Shown: piece after piece, positions 39,161 through 47,180 of the stretch
Layout: every line of letters begins with the position of its first letter
How positions within the stretch are numbered: the first letter of the stretch is position 1
Assembly (NCBI GenBank): GCA_021820665.1
Contig: JAKADK010000001.1
Coordinates: 62,001-126,000 of the forward strand
DNA: 64,000 nucleotides
Source of the DNA: Actinomycetes bacterium
GTDB taxonomy: Bacteria > Actinomycetota > Acidimicrobiia > Acidimicrobiales > RAAP-2
Direction of reading: 5' to 3'
Notes under the pieces: model-generated
What the model was told of the DNA's origin: nothing
The model's database searches: none
Seen by the model: only the letters and a program-made list of their open reading frames with translations
Position numbers and translations under genes: made by a program

Positions 39161-39961
39161 GTGACCAGCCGCAGACGAACGAAGGCGCTACGCCACGCCG
39201 AGGCGCAGCGCCGCTCCGAAGCGCTCAAAGCGCACGAGGGCCGCCGGCGGCGGGCCCGGATCCTCGGCGCCGCGGTTGGGGCGCTCGTCGTGGCCGGTGC
39301 CGGCACCGGCATCGGGATCGCCGTCTCGAGCGCCGGAACGGGTGCCCCCTCGGCGCAGAACACCGGCGGCACCCCGGAGCTGAAGCTCGGCTCGCTGGCG
39401 TCGCTGGGCACGCTCCAGCCCCCGGGACCGCCCGGTCCGGCCGGCCCCGAGGGCGTCCCCATCCCCGCCGCGTCAGCCCTCGCCGGCACGACGAGCGAGG
39501 CCACCGGCCAGAGGGTCGATGGCAACTCCTGCGACACCAGCGAGCAGACCCTGTTCCATATCCACGCCCACCTGACCATCTTCGTCGACGGCGCCGCCCG
39601 CCAGCTCCCCGCCGGCATCGGGATCCCCGGAGCCCAGGCCCAGACCACCCCCGAGGGCCCCTTCGTCTCCTCGGGGACGTGCTTCTACTGGCTCCACACC
39701 CACTCGGCGGACGGCATCATCCACATCGAGTCGCCGGTCCAGCGCACCTACACCCTCGGCGACTTCTTCGACGAATGGGGCCAGCCGCTCGGGCCCGAGC
39801 AGGTCGGCCTGTACCACGCCAAGGTGACCGCCTTCTACGACGGTAAGCGCTACGAGGCAAACCCACGGGACATCCCACTGCACGCGCACGCCCAGATCCA
39901 GCTCGACGTCGGCACCCCGCTCGTCGCCCCCGAGCACATCACCTTTGCCAACGGCCTGTAG
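39161..39961 (+). CDS. secreted/anchored His-rich protein of unknown function
   Basis: 266 residues from GTG at 39161, preceded by GGGAGGAG. A basic N-terminus and one helix (about 33-55) anchor or export it; a Pro/Gly linker follows. The conserved domain has three His clusters: LFHIHAHLTIFVDGAARQLPAGIGIP, GTCFYWLHTHSADGIIHIESP and DIPLHAHAQIQLDVGTP, with LGDFFDEWGQPL between them. I know this arrangement only as an uncharacterised family of actinobacteria and some archaea. The His clusters and two Cys (NSCD, GTCF) suggest a metal site. A BlaI-type operator upstream ties it to copper and thiol genes. Confidence 0.75.
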   Translation: MTSRRRTKALRHAEAQRRSEALKAHEGRRRRARILGAAVGALVVAGAGTGIGIAVSSAGTGAPSAQNTGGTPELKLGSLASLGTLQPPGPPGPAGPEGVPIPAASALAGTTSEATGQRVDGNSCDTSEQTLFHIHAHLTIFVDGAARQLPAGIGIPGAQAQTTPEGPFVSSGTCFYWLHTHSADGIIHIESPVQRTYTLGDFFDEWGQPLGPEQVGLYHAKVTAFYDGKRYEANPRDIPLHAHAQIQLDVGTPLVAPEHITFANGL

Positions 39962-39987
39962 GTCCTCGAACAGCCACCGTCCCGGCC

Positions 39988-42528
39988 TCAGCTCAATGGG
40001 CGGCCCCGACGCGTCCGGCGTAGCCGGTTGGCGTTGGTGACGACCGACAGGGAGGAGAGCGCCATGGCGGCCGCCGCGACCATGGGGGAGAGCACGATCC
40101 CGAAGAACGGGTAGAGGAGCCCGGCGGCGATGGGGATGCCCGAGCTGTTGTAGCCGAAGGCGAGCGCGAGGTTCTGACGGATGTTGCGCATCGTCGCGCG
40201 GGAGATGCCGATAGCTGTCGCCACCCCAGCGAGCGAGCCGGACATGAGGGTGACGTCGGCCGCCTCGATGGCGACGTCGGTGCCCGTCCCGATGGCGAGG
40301 CCGACGTCGGCCTGGGCGAGGGCGGGGGCGTCGTTGATCCCGTCGCCCACCATCCCGACCCGGCGCCCCTCGGCTTGCAGGCGGGCGACCTCGGCCGCCT
40401 TGTCCTCGGGGCGCACCTCGGCGAGCACGCGTTCGATGCCGACCTGGCGGGCCACGGCTTCGGCCGTGCGGCGAGCGTCGCCGGTGATCATCACTACCTC
40501 GAGCCCGAGGCGCCGCAGAGCCTGCACCGCTTCGGCCGAGTCGTCCTTGATCGGATCTGCGACCGCAACGACCCCTGCCGGACGGCCGTCCACCGCTACC
40601 AGCACGGCCGTCCTCCCCACGGCCGAGAGCGCCGCTGCTCGCTCGGCAAGGCCTGCGGTCTCGACGCCGGCGCTTTCGAGGAGCCGGAGGTTGCCGACGA
40701 GCACCTCGCGCCCAGCCACCCTGGCACGAACGCCCTGGCCGGTGACGGACCCGAAGCTCTGTGCCCGGGACACGGCGATGCCCCGAGCGGCAGCGCCGGC
40801 CACGATCGCCTGGGCCAGGGGGTGCTCGGAATCGGCCTCGGCGCCCGCCACGAGTCTCAGGAGCACCTCCTCGCTGAAGCCCTCCTCGGAGACAAGGTCG
40901 GTGAGGGCGGGATGGCCAGCGGTGATGGTGCCGGTCTTGTCCAACACGACGGTGTCAAGCCCCCGGGAGGTCTCGATCGCCTCGGCGTTTCGGAACAGGA
41001 TCCCATGCTGCGCTCCCCGACCGGTCCCGACCATCACCGCCAGCGGGGTGGCGAGGCCGAGCGCGCAGGGGCAGGCAATGATGAGCACGGTCACCGCCGC
41101 GATCAGCGCGTAGGTGAACGCCGGGGACGGTCCCGCCACGTACCAGACGGCGAAGGCACCGAGCGCGACAAACACGACGATGGGGACGAAGACCGAGGAC
41201 ACTTCGTCCACGAGGTGCTGGATCGGCGCTCTCGAGGCCTGGGCGCGGCGCACCATCTCCACGATCTGGGCGAGCACGCTGGCGGCTCCCACCTTGGTCG
41301 CCCGGATGCGCAGCGACCCAGTGCCGTTCACCGTCGCGCCCACCACCTCGTCGCCGGGGTGCTTCTCCACCGGGAGCGGCTCGCCGGTGATCATGGACTC
41401 GTCGACCGCCGAGCGGCCCTCGACCACCTCGCCGTCGACCGGCACCTTCTCGCCAGGTCGCACCAGAACGACGTCTCCGGCGACGAGGTCCTCGATCGGA
41501 AGGTCCTGCTCCACGCCGCCGCGAACCACCCGGGCGGTCTTGGCCCGCAGCCCGAGCAGGGCCCGAATCGCCTCGCCGGTACCCGCCTTGGCCCGCACCT
41601 CGATCAGCCGGCCGAGCAGGATCAGGGTCAGGATGAAGCCGATCTCCTCGTAGTACACGCCGCGTACCTTGGCCGGGGCGGCGCCAGGCACGAGGGTGAC
41701 CGCGAGGCTGTAGAGGAAGGCGGCGAACGTGCCGAGCGTGATGAGCGAGTTCATGTCCGCGCTTCGGTGCTTCAGGCCGAGCCAGCCGCTCTTGTGGATC
41801 GGCCAGCCCGTGTAGAGCATCACCGGGGTGATGAGGGCGAGGTCGAACCAGGCCGGCGGCTCGTTGCGCAGCAGGTGGGGCAGCCAAGCGGGATGGAAGA
41901 AATCCCAGGAGAGCCCGCCGAAGAGCACCGGGGCGGTGAGCAGGACACCCACGATCACCCGCCGGGCCAGGTCGTTGATCTCAGCCCGGCGCTCGGCCGC
42001 CTCGGCGTCCTCGTTCGACGCGGGCCTGGGGGTGGCGCAGCAGTCGTCGACGATCGGCGGCACCACGACCGGGGAGAGCGCCTTCGGCATCGGTCGACCG
42101 AGCGGTCCGGCAGGCCGAGGGGCCGCTGCCGACAGGGCCATGGCAGGCCCCGGCTGCTCGACGACTTCGAGGACGCCGTGGATCATGCTCATCCCGCAGG
42201 CGAAGCCGTACTCGCCGGCTGCCGTCGGAGTGAGCTCCACGCTCGCCTGGCCGAAGGCCGGCAGGTCGGCGCTGGCGCCGAAGTCGGGGAAGACCACCTT
42301 GGCGGTGCAGTCGCCCGTCTCCTGGCGGTCGAAGACGATCCGCAACGGGACACCTGCCCTCGCCCGGATGCGGTTGGGCGAGTACCCGCCGCGCACCGTC
42401 ACACGGGCCTCCTGGACGTCGGCGGCGAGGGCGGCCTCGGCGGCCTTCTTCGGTCCGAAGAACCACCAGCCGAGGGCGCCCGCCACGGCCACGTCCGCGG
42501 CGACCACTGCTACGTCACCCGGGTTCAT
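39988..42528 (-). CDS. copper-exporting P1B-ATPase with N-terminal cupredoxin domain
   Basis: 846 residues. Instead of HMA domains, the N-terminus has a membrane helix followed by a cupredoxin-like domain (about 40-130) ending in [17 protein letters not shown], where Cys, Met and His are candidate copper ligands; a CC motif (DDCCATP) follows. The ATPase core is complete: [13 protein letters not shown], the ion motif [11 protein letters not shown], phosphorylation site [28 protein letters not shown] plus the final-helix [16 protein letters not shown] segment indicate Cu(I) transport. It is the last gene of the CsoR operon. The cupredoxin presumably hands copper to, or accepts it from, the pump. 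Confidence 0.9.
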   Translation of the reverse strand: MNPGDVAVVAADVAVAGALGWWFFGPKKAAEAALAADVQEARVTVRGGYSPNRIRARAGVPLRIVFDRQETGDCTAKVVFPDFGASADLPAFGQASVELTPTAAGEYGFACGMSMIHGVLEVVEQPGPAMALSAAAPRPAGPLGRPMPKALSPVVVPPIVDDCCATPRPASNEDAEAAERRAEINDLARRVIVGVLLTAPVLFGGLSWDFFHPAWLPHLLRNEPPAWFDLALITPVMLYTGWPIHKSGWLGLKHRSADMNSLITLGTFAAFLYSLAVTLVPGAAPAKVRGVYYEEIGFILTLILLGRLIEVRAKAGTGEAIRALLGLRAKTARVVRGGVEQDLPIEDLVAGDVVLVRPGEKVPVDGEVVEGRSAVDESMITGEPLPVEKHPGDEVVGATVNGTGSLRIRATKVGAASVLAQIVEMVRRAQASRAPIQHLVDEVSSVFVPIVVFVALGAFAVWYVAGPSPAFTYALIAAVTVLIIACPCALGLATPLAVMVGTGRGAQHGILFRNAEAIETSRGLDTVVLDKTGTITAGHPALTDLVSEEGFSEEVLLRLVAGAEADSEHPLAQAIVAGAAARGIAVSRAQSFGSVTGQGVRARVAGREVLVGNLRLLESAGVETAGLAERAAALSAVGRTAVLVAVDGRPAGVVAVADPIKDDSAEAVQALRRLGLEVVMITGDARRTAEAVARQVGIERVLAEVRPEDKAAEVARLQAEGRRVGMVGDGINDAPALAQADVGLAIGTGTDVAIEAADVTLMSGSLAGVATAIGISRATMRNIRQNLALAFGYNSSGIPIAAGLLYPFFGIVLSPMVAAAAMALSSLSVVTNANRLRRTRRGRPLS

Positions 42529-42649
42529 CGCTCTCGCACCTCGTCACCTCGTCGCTGTCGTCTCGTCGCCGCTGTCGTCTCTCCGTCGCTGTGCCCGCGG
42601 GCCTGGACCGACGTGGCACCGCGGTTGGGCCAAGCGCTGGGGGTGATGC

Positions 42650-42919
42650 TCAGCCGTTGCGGGCCCCGTGACCGCCGTGGTCCATACCGCGCATCATGAG
42701 CGCCATCATCGCCGTGCACCCGAGGGCGACGAGGAGGAAGCCGGCGCTCACCACGCCGGCTGCCACGAGCCCGATCGCCACGGCGAGCATCGGGATGCAG
42801 CAGACGACCATCATCCAGCCATGCCCACCGTGCCCGGCGTGCTCGTGGGGACGGCGCGAGGCGCCGGAGCCGTGACCGGCCGGCGCCTCGCTCCCGGGCC
42901 GAAGGAGCCGCCTGCTCAT
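42650..42919 (-). CDS. small His/Met-rich membrane protein
   Basis: 89 residues: a His-rich N-terminus (PHEHAGHGGHGW), two helices with MMVVCCIPMLAVAIGLVAAG and FLLVALGCTAMMALMM, and a final MDHGGHG. The His, Met and Cys content points to copper binding at the membrane. It lies between the DUF2892 and copper ATPase genes and overlaps the former by four bases. Similar in plan to the DUF2933-type protein at 56058-56375. Confidence 0.7.
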   Translation of the reverse strand: MSRRLLRPGSEAPAGHGSGASRRPHEHAGHGGHGWMMVVCCIPMLAVAIGLVAAGVVSAGFLLVALGCTAMMALMMRGMDHGGHGARNG

Positions 42920-43215
42920 GGCTGGCTCCTCGGGGGAACAGACGGCCGCCCCAGCCTCGCATAGAGCGGGCAGGCGCCCGTCGCCCCGGTCACGACCAAG
43001 TCGATGCCGGCCGCGACGAGGAGCGCCTCAAGCGCGAGGGCGAGCACGGCGCTCGCTCCGGCCAGCAAGAAGGCGCCCGCGGCCATCGCGGCGAGCCCGA
43101 GGGCAATGCGCCCGACGCGCTCGGCGGGCGTGACGTTGACCGCAAGCCGGCGCTCTCGTCCAAGCGGGCGACGTGCGAGGTGCGGTCGGGGCACGTGCTG
43201 CATGGGCGCGCTCAC
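42916..43215 (-). CDS. DUF2892 membrane protein
   Basis: 99 residues. NVTPAERVGRIALGLAAMAAGAFLLAG followed by a second helix and GIDLVVTGATGACPLYARLG is the DUF2892 pattern, as in YgaP C-termini, including the conserved Cys near the end. Such proteins often accompany rhodaneses or metal transporters. It overlaps csoR by four bases. Confidence 0.8.
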   Translation of the reverse strand: MSAPMQHVPRPHLARRPLGRERRLAVNVTPAERVGRIALGLAAMAAGAFLLAGASAVLALALEALLVAAGIDLVVTGATGACPLYARLGRPSVPPRSQP

Positions 43216-43574
43216 AGCCGCACCACCTGGCGGATCGTGGCGGCCACCTCGTCGAGGCGAACCTCCGCCTCGCCATCGATCCCGGCACTACCGGCGGCCC
43301 CTATGACGCAGTGGCGCAGGTGGTCATTGAGCAGGCCGACCGCCACCTCCTGGAGGGCCCGGGTCGCAGAGGCCACCTGGGTCACCACGTCGGGGCACCA
43401 GCGGTCGTCCTCGATCATCTTCTGCAGCCCGCGCACCTGACCCTCGATCCTGCGCAGGCGGGTGAGGTAGTCGCCCTTGCCCGAGGCGTAGCCCCGGGCC
43501 GGGCGGGTCGGCCGTGGCCCGGACGACGGTGGGCTGCACTCGTGGGCGGCCCCGGGGTCGACGACGGCGGTCAC
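43212..43574 (-). CDS. csoR: CsoR-family copper-sensing repressor
   Basis: 120 residues of the DUF156 family. The core LTRLRRIEGQVRGLQKMIEDDRWCPDVVTQVASATRALQEVAVGLLNDHLRHCV holds the Cu(I) ligand set Cys (WCPD), His (NDH) and Cys (RHC). CsoR releases DNA when it binds Cu(I). It overlaps the SHOCT gene by four bases; a TACCCC/GGGGTA palindrome lies upstream of that gene at 43926-43940. Confidence 0.92.
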   Translation of the reverse strand: MTAVVDPGAAHECSPPSSGPRPTRPARGYASGKGDYLTRLRRIEGQVRGLQKMIEDDRWCPDVVTQVASATRALQEVAVGLLNDHLRHCVIGAAGSAGIDGEAEVRLDEVAATIRQVVRL

Positions 43575-43866
43575 CGCCGGTCCCCCGTCGCCGTGGGCTC
43601 CTTGCGACCGGCCGGCGTGCTGTCGCCTCCTCGCAGGACGTCACGCAGGTGCCGGTACTCCTCGGCGTCGATCTCGCCGCGCGCCAGGCGCTCGTCCAGG
43701 ATCCGCTGCGGGTCGCCGCCGCCCTGTGGCTGGTCCTCGGGCCGGCGGGTGACGGCCGTCACGAAGTACCAGATCGCCCAGATCACGAGGCCCCAGAAGG
43801 CGACCATGCCGATCGTGCCGAGCAGCCACCCCCACCAGTGGACCCCGCCGCCCCAGTACCACATCA
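43571..43866 (-). CDS. SHOCT-domain membrane protein
   Basis: 98 residues from ATG at 43866 (GGAGG lies upstream; a GTG at 43876 is also in frame). One helix follows the Trp-rich start (MMWYWGGGVHWWGWLLGTIG), and the C-terminal SHOCT helix pair reads DPQRILDERLARGEIDAEEYRHLRDVL. First gene of the csoR-DUF2892-copper ATPase operon. A similar gene lies at 50373-50684 next to another cupredoxin. Confidence 0.85.
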
Positions 43867-43925
43867 TCGCGACCACCTCCTTGGCCCGGGGTCCTCCCGG
43901 GCTCTACTCCCACTGTGGGCGGTGA

Positions 43926-43940
43926 TACCCCTGCGGGGTA
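43926..43940. promoter_or_regulatory. CsoR-like operator
   Basis: TACCCC-TGC-GGGGTA is a perfect palindrome 60 bases upstream of the SHOCT/csoR operon and also on the side of the divergent DoxX-like gene. G/C tracts flanked by TA match known CsoR sites. Confidence 0.65.
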
Positions 43941-44051
43941 GGGCCATTCGTCACTGCCTGGATCGGGACGAATGGCACTACCTCCCACCCCTATCTCAGC
44001 GCAGGGTGGAGACGTGAGGACGAGCCTCGGCACCGCGAAGGGAGGGGGCCC

Positions 44052-44642
44052 ATGACCGACCCCGCACCCGCCGCCGGCACCCGTTGTGCCCCCTGGCCGA
44101 AGGACGCCCTCCGGGTCTCCTTCGGGGTGATCTGGGCGGTCGACGCCACCCTCAAGTGGCTACCGGGCTTCAAGGACCGCTACATGGCGACGATCATGGG
44201 CATCGCCAAGGGCCAGCCCACGTGGCTGCGGCCCTGGCTCGACTTCTGGATCCGCCTGCAGCACCCGGCGGCGACGTTCTTCTGGGCCCTCGTCGCCGCT
44301 GCCGAGTCCCTCATCGCGCTGGCGCTCGTCTTCGGCGTCGCCCGCAAGCTCACCTACCTCTCGGCGATCGGTCTCAGCCTGCTCATCTGGTCGACGGCCG
44401 AGGGCTTCGGCGGGCCGTACACCGCGGGGTCCTCCGACATCGGCACCGCCGTCATCTACGCCGTGGTCTTCGCCGGGCTGCTCGCCCTCAGCTACTACGC
44501 CGGCCCCGCCCGCTACAGCCTCGACTACTACCTCGAGCGGCGCATCTCGTGGTGGTGGCGCCTCGCCGAGCTGCGCCGCCCTGTCCCCGCGGGGTCGCTC
44601 GCCCCGGCTGGCCGCTCGTCCCTCGGCCGCCGGAGCGCCTGA
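44052..44642 (+). CDS. DoxX-like membrane protein
   Basis: 196 residues from ATG at 44052. Four helices are visible, beginning LRVSFGVIWAVDATLKWLPGFKDRYMATIMG, then FFWALVAAAESLIALALVFGVARKLTYLSAIGLSLLIW. DoxX-like proteins are common in acidophiles and are related to the DoxD subunit of thiosulfate:quinone oxidoreductase. It is followed after 13 bases by a cupredoxin gene, so a shared electron-transfer role is plausible. Confidence 0.75.
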   Translation: MTDPAPAAGTRCAPWPKDALRVSFGVIWAVDATLKWLPGFKDRYMATIMGIAKGQPTWLRPWLDFWIRLQHPAATFFWALVAAAESLIALALVFGVARKLTYLSAIGLSLLIWSTAEGFGGPYTAGSSDIGTAVIYAVVFAGLLALSYYAGPARYSLDYYLERRISWWWRLAELRRPVPAGSLAPAGRSSLGRRSA

Positions 44643-44655
44643 GGAGGTGCCGATC

Positions 44656-45513
44656 ATGACGACGACCACAACGCCTCTCTCGACGAACCCGCCGCCTCCC
44701 TCTCGACGGCGGCGCCGTGTCGGTGCCCTCGTCGCGGCGGCGGTGCTCGCGGCCAGCGGCCTCGGAACCGGCCTCGCCCTCTCCCTCGGTGGCTCGCCGT
44801 CGAGCGCCGGCTCGTCCTACGACTACTACCGCTCGGTCATGGACCGTTACGGCCCCGGGTCGATGATGGGCGGCCCGTCCGGGACGACGACGGGCCGCTC
44901 CGGCTACGGCTGGATGATGGGCGGCGCCCGCTCGCCGGGCTGGATGCGCGGTCAGTCCCTTCCGGGGTCCATGATGGGCGGGAGCACCGACCCGGGGAAG
45001 GTGATGGGGCGGCTCTTCGCCGACGCCCCCGGGCCCCGCACCAGCCCTGCGGAGGCGACCCGGCTCGGGAATGCCGTGCCAGCGGGCGCGAGCCGTGACC
45101 GGGCCGCCAACCGGCTCACCTTCGCCACGACGAGCGTGCGGCTCGTCGTGCTCGCCAGCCCGTCGATGCCCGCCGAGCGCTTCCGCATCGCCGGCATGGT
45201 GGACCCGACCGTCGTCGTCCCCGCCGGGGCGCAGGTGCACGTCGAGCTCGTCAACGCCGACGAGGACATGGCCCACGGGCTCGTCGTCACGGCCTCGGGG
45301 GCGGCCTCCTCGTGGATGCCGATGATGACGGCCGCCCCCGCTTTCTCCGGCGCGGCGCTGTGGTTCCTCGGCGAGGAGACCTCGGCCGGCATGCACACCG
45401 GCACGCTCTCGTTCAGCGCCACGGCGCCCGGCACCTACCAGTACCTCTGCCCGGTCCCCGGGCACGCCCAAGAAGGGATGGCCGGCACCTTCGTCGTCAG
45501 GGCGAAGGGCTGA
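44656..45513 (+). CDS. Met-rich cupredoxin, sulfocyanin/rusticyanin-like
   Basis: 285 residues from ATG at 44656. A basic N-terminus and helix (VGALVAAAVLAASGLGTGLAL) export or anchor it. A linker rich in MMGG units (about 70-115) follows. The cupredoxin domain (about 155-283) has ligands His in DEDMAHGLVV and Cys-x4-His-x4-Met in YLCPVPGHAQEGM. The overall plan resembles sulfocyanin-type blue copper proteins that carry electrons in acidophilic iron or sulfur oxidisers. The Met-rich spacer could bind Cu(I). A paralogue is encoded at 50791-51564. Confidence 0.88.
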   Translation: MTTTTTPLSTNPPPPSRRRRRVGALVAAAVLAASGLGTGLALSLGGSPSSAGSSYDYYRSVMDRYGPGSMMGGPSGTTTGRSGYGWMMGGARSPGWMRGQSLPGSMMGGSTDPGKVMGRLFADAPGPRTSPAEATRLGNAVPAGASRDRAANRLTFATTSVRLVVLASPSMPAERFRIAGMVDPTVVVPAGAQVHVELVNADEDMAHGLVVTASGAASSWMPMMTAAPAFSGAALWFLGEETSAGMHTGTLSFSATAPGTYQYLCPVPGHAQEGMAGTFVVRAKG

Positions 45514-45852
45514 TCCGGCGCTGGCACCTGTAACGCCTCACGGGAGGGCGTGCCCTCATGGCACAGGGGGAGCGGGTCCGAATGGGAGCGGTGCTCTCGA
45601 ACCTGCACCAGCCCAAGGTGATGATCTGGTTGGAGGTAGCCTGTCGGATCATTGCGCGATGGCCGAGGAGACCGGTCGCCCAGGCGCTCCACGCGCCAGC
45701 AACGTCGCCGAGGGTACAGCCGCCGCCACTTTCGGTACCAGTGGACCGCCATCGGTCTCCCGTCGAGGGCCGAGAGCAGAGCGACTGGGACCCTGACCTT
45801 CATGATCGAAGGGACTGCGGGGTGGCAGCTCGAGGAGGGCGCCATCGCGAGG
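45514..45852. other. intergenic region, no gene seen
   Basis: About 340 bases between the convergent cupredoxin and CcmI-like genes. Only a small hairpin (GTGCC-CTCAT-GGCAC, 45551-45565) stands out; no supported coding sequence. Confidence 0.4.
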
Positions 45853-46680
45853 TCACGGCGCGCTGGTCGTCGGACCCTGACCGTGCGGCGGTGCGGGCGC
45901 GCCGCTCGGGGTGCTGGCCGCTTCGGCCTCGGCCTCGGCTTTGGCGAGCGCAGACCGAGCGACCTGGGCGTCCGCGGCAGAGGGCCCGAGCGCGAGGTAG
46001 CGGCGCAGTTCGCCCACTGCTGCATGTGGGTCGCCGCTGCCGAGGTTCGTGAGGCCGAGGAGCAGGTAGGCGTCGGGATAGGAAGGATCGGCCTTGATGG
46101 CGGCGTTGATCGAGGCGATGCCCCTGGCAAGAAGTGCCTTGTTCCCCGAGGCCACGCCGGCGTTGGCGACGATCCAACCCGAAGAGGCGAGGGCTTCGGG
46201 TTCGTCGGGCTGGGCGGCGAGGACCGCCTCGAACAGCTTGAGGGCTTGCAGCTCGTCGCCCCTCACCAGGTCGGCCTGGGCGTCGACCAGCTCGTTGCCG
46301 ATCGCCGGCGGGAGAGACCCGGTGATGGTCTGGGTGGGGAGGCGGTTCCCGGCAGTGCCGTCGACGGCGAGCCCGGCACCGAGGGCCGTGCCGGCCACGG
46401 CGAGGGCGACAAGCGCCCGGCGGGCCCGGCGGCGCCGGCTGGTCGAGCTGGGCGCCCCGACGCGCTCCGTGTCCTCTTCGGGTTCGGTTCCCTCGGCGGC
46501 GAGGGCCGCCAGGAGGTCCACGGCCCGGCGTTCGTAGCCGGCCCGTAGTGCCAGGTAGTCGTCGTCGGTAAGGTCGCCGGCCGCCCGCTCGGACTCCAGG
46601 TCGTCGAGGGAGGCGAGGAGAAAGCTGCGCTCGTCGGCGAGGCGGCTGCGCTCGTCGTCCAAGGTCGTTGGCTCAGCCAC
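45853..46680 (-). CDS. CcmI/CycH-like TPR cytochrome c biogenesis protein
   Basis: 275 residues. The N-terminus (LDDERSRLADERSFLLASLDDLESERAAGDLTDDDYLALRAGYERR) is the helical part typical of CcmI, followed by one helix (ALVALAVAGTALGAGL) and a C-terminal TPR region (VDAQADLVRGDELQALKLFEAVLAAQPDEPEALASSGW). CcmI recruits apocytochrome c to the ligation complex. It overlaps the ccmH gene by eight bases. Confidence 0.85.
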   Translation of the reverse strand: MAEPTTLDDERSRLADERSFLLASLDDLESERAAGDLTDDDYLALRAGYERRAVDLLAALAAEGTEPEEDTERVGAPSSTSRRRRARRALVALAVAGTALGAGLAVDGTAGNRLPTQTITGSLPPAIGNELVDAQADLVRGDELQALKLFEAVLAAQPDEPEALASSGWIVANAGVASGNKALLARGIASINAAIKADPSYPDAYLLLGLTNLGSGDPHAAVGELRRYLALGPSAADAQVARSALAKAEAEAEAASTPSGAPAPPHGQGPTTSAP

Positions 46681-47179
46681 GGCGTGCCCGGTCCAACAGG
46701 GCCCGCTCTTCGTCGCTGAGCGGCGCCGCCGGAGACGGCCGCCACCGCCGGAACGCCACGGCGAGGCCGCCCAGGGCCGCCACTGCGGCGGCGACCGGCA
46801 GCACCCACACCAGCCCGCTCAGTCCCCCCGCCGGCGGTCGCAACAAGATGCTCGGGCCGTAACGGCTCTCGAGGTAGGCCTCGATCTGCGCCTGGCCCTG
46901 CCCGACAAGCAGACGCTGGCGGATGGCGGCGCGTACCGCGGCTGCGGTCTGCGTCGCCGAGTTCTCCGCCGTCTCGTCCTCACACGACGGGCAGCGAACC
47001 TGGTTGGCGATGGCGGCCACCTGCTGGTCGAGGCTCTGGCGATGGTGACTGGCGAGGGCGTCGTAGCCGAAGGCGACGCCGAGGGCGACGACCATCGCCA
47101 GCCACACCAGGCCGAGGCGCCACCGGCGAGCACCCTTGTGGGTGATCCGAGGGGCGGTAGCCGCAGATTCCTCGCCCAT
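46673..47179 (-). CDS. ccmH: cytochrome c biogenesis protein CcmH
   Basis: 168 residues from ATG at 47179. An N-terminal helix, then the CcmH/NrfF domain with VAAIANQVRCPSCEDETAENSATQTAAAVRAAIRQRLLVGQGQAQIEAYLESRYG, then a second helix. The usual LRCPxCQ motif appears as VRCPSCE, keeping both redox cysteines. CcmH reduces apocytochrome and works with CcmF. Its start lies directly before the ccmF stop, as expected of one operon. Confidence 0.9.
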   Translation of the reverse strand: MGEESAATAPRITHKGARRWRLGLVWLAMVVALGVAFGYDALASHHRQSLDQQVAAIANQVRCPSCEDETAENSATQTAAAVRAAIRQRLLVGQGQAQIEAYLESRYGPSILLRPPAGGLSGLVWVLPVAAAVAALGGLAVAFRRWRPSPAAPLSDEERALLDRARRG

Positions 47180-47180
47180 C

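Noticed and set aside
40375-42699. Long open frame on the plus strand opposite the copper ATPase gene
   Set aside because: At this G+C, long antisense frames are common. The product is His/Arg/Gly-rich without domains, while the minus strand has full P-type ATPase motifs.
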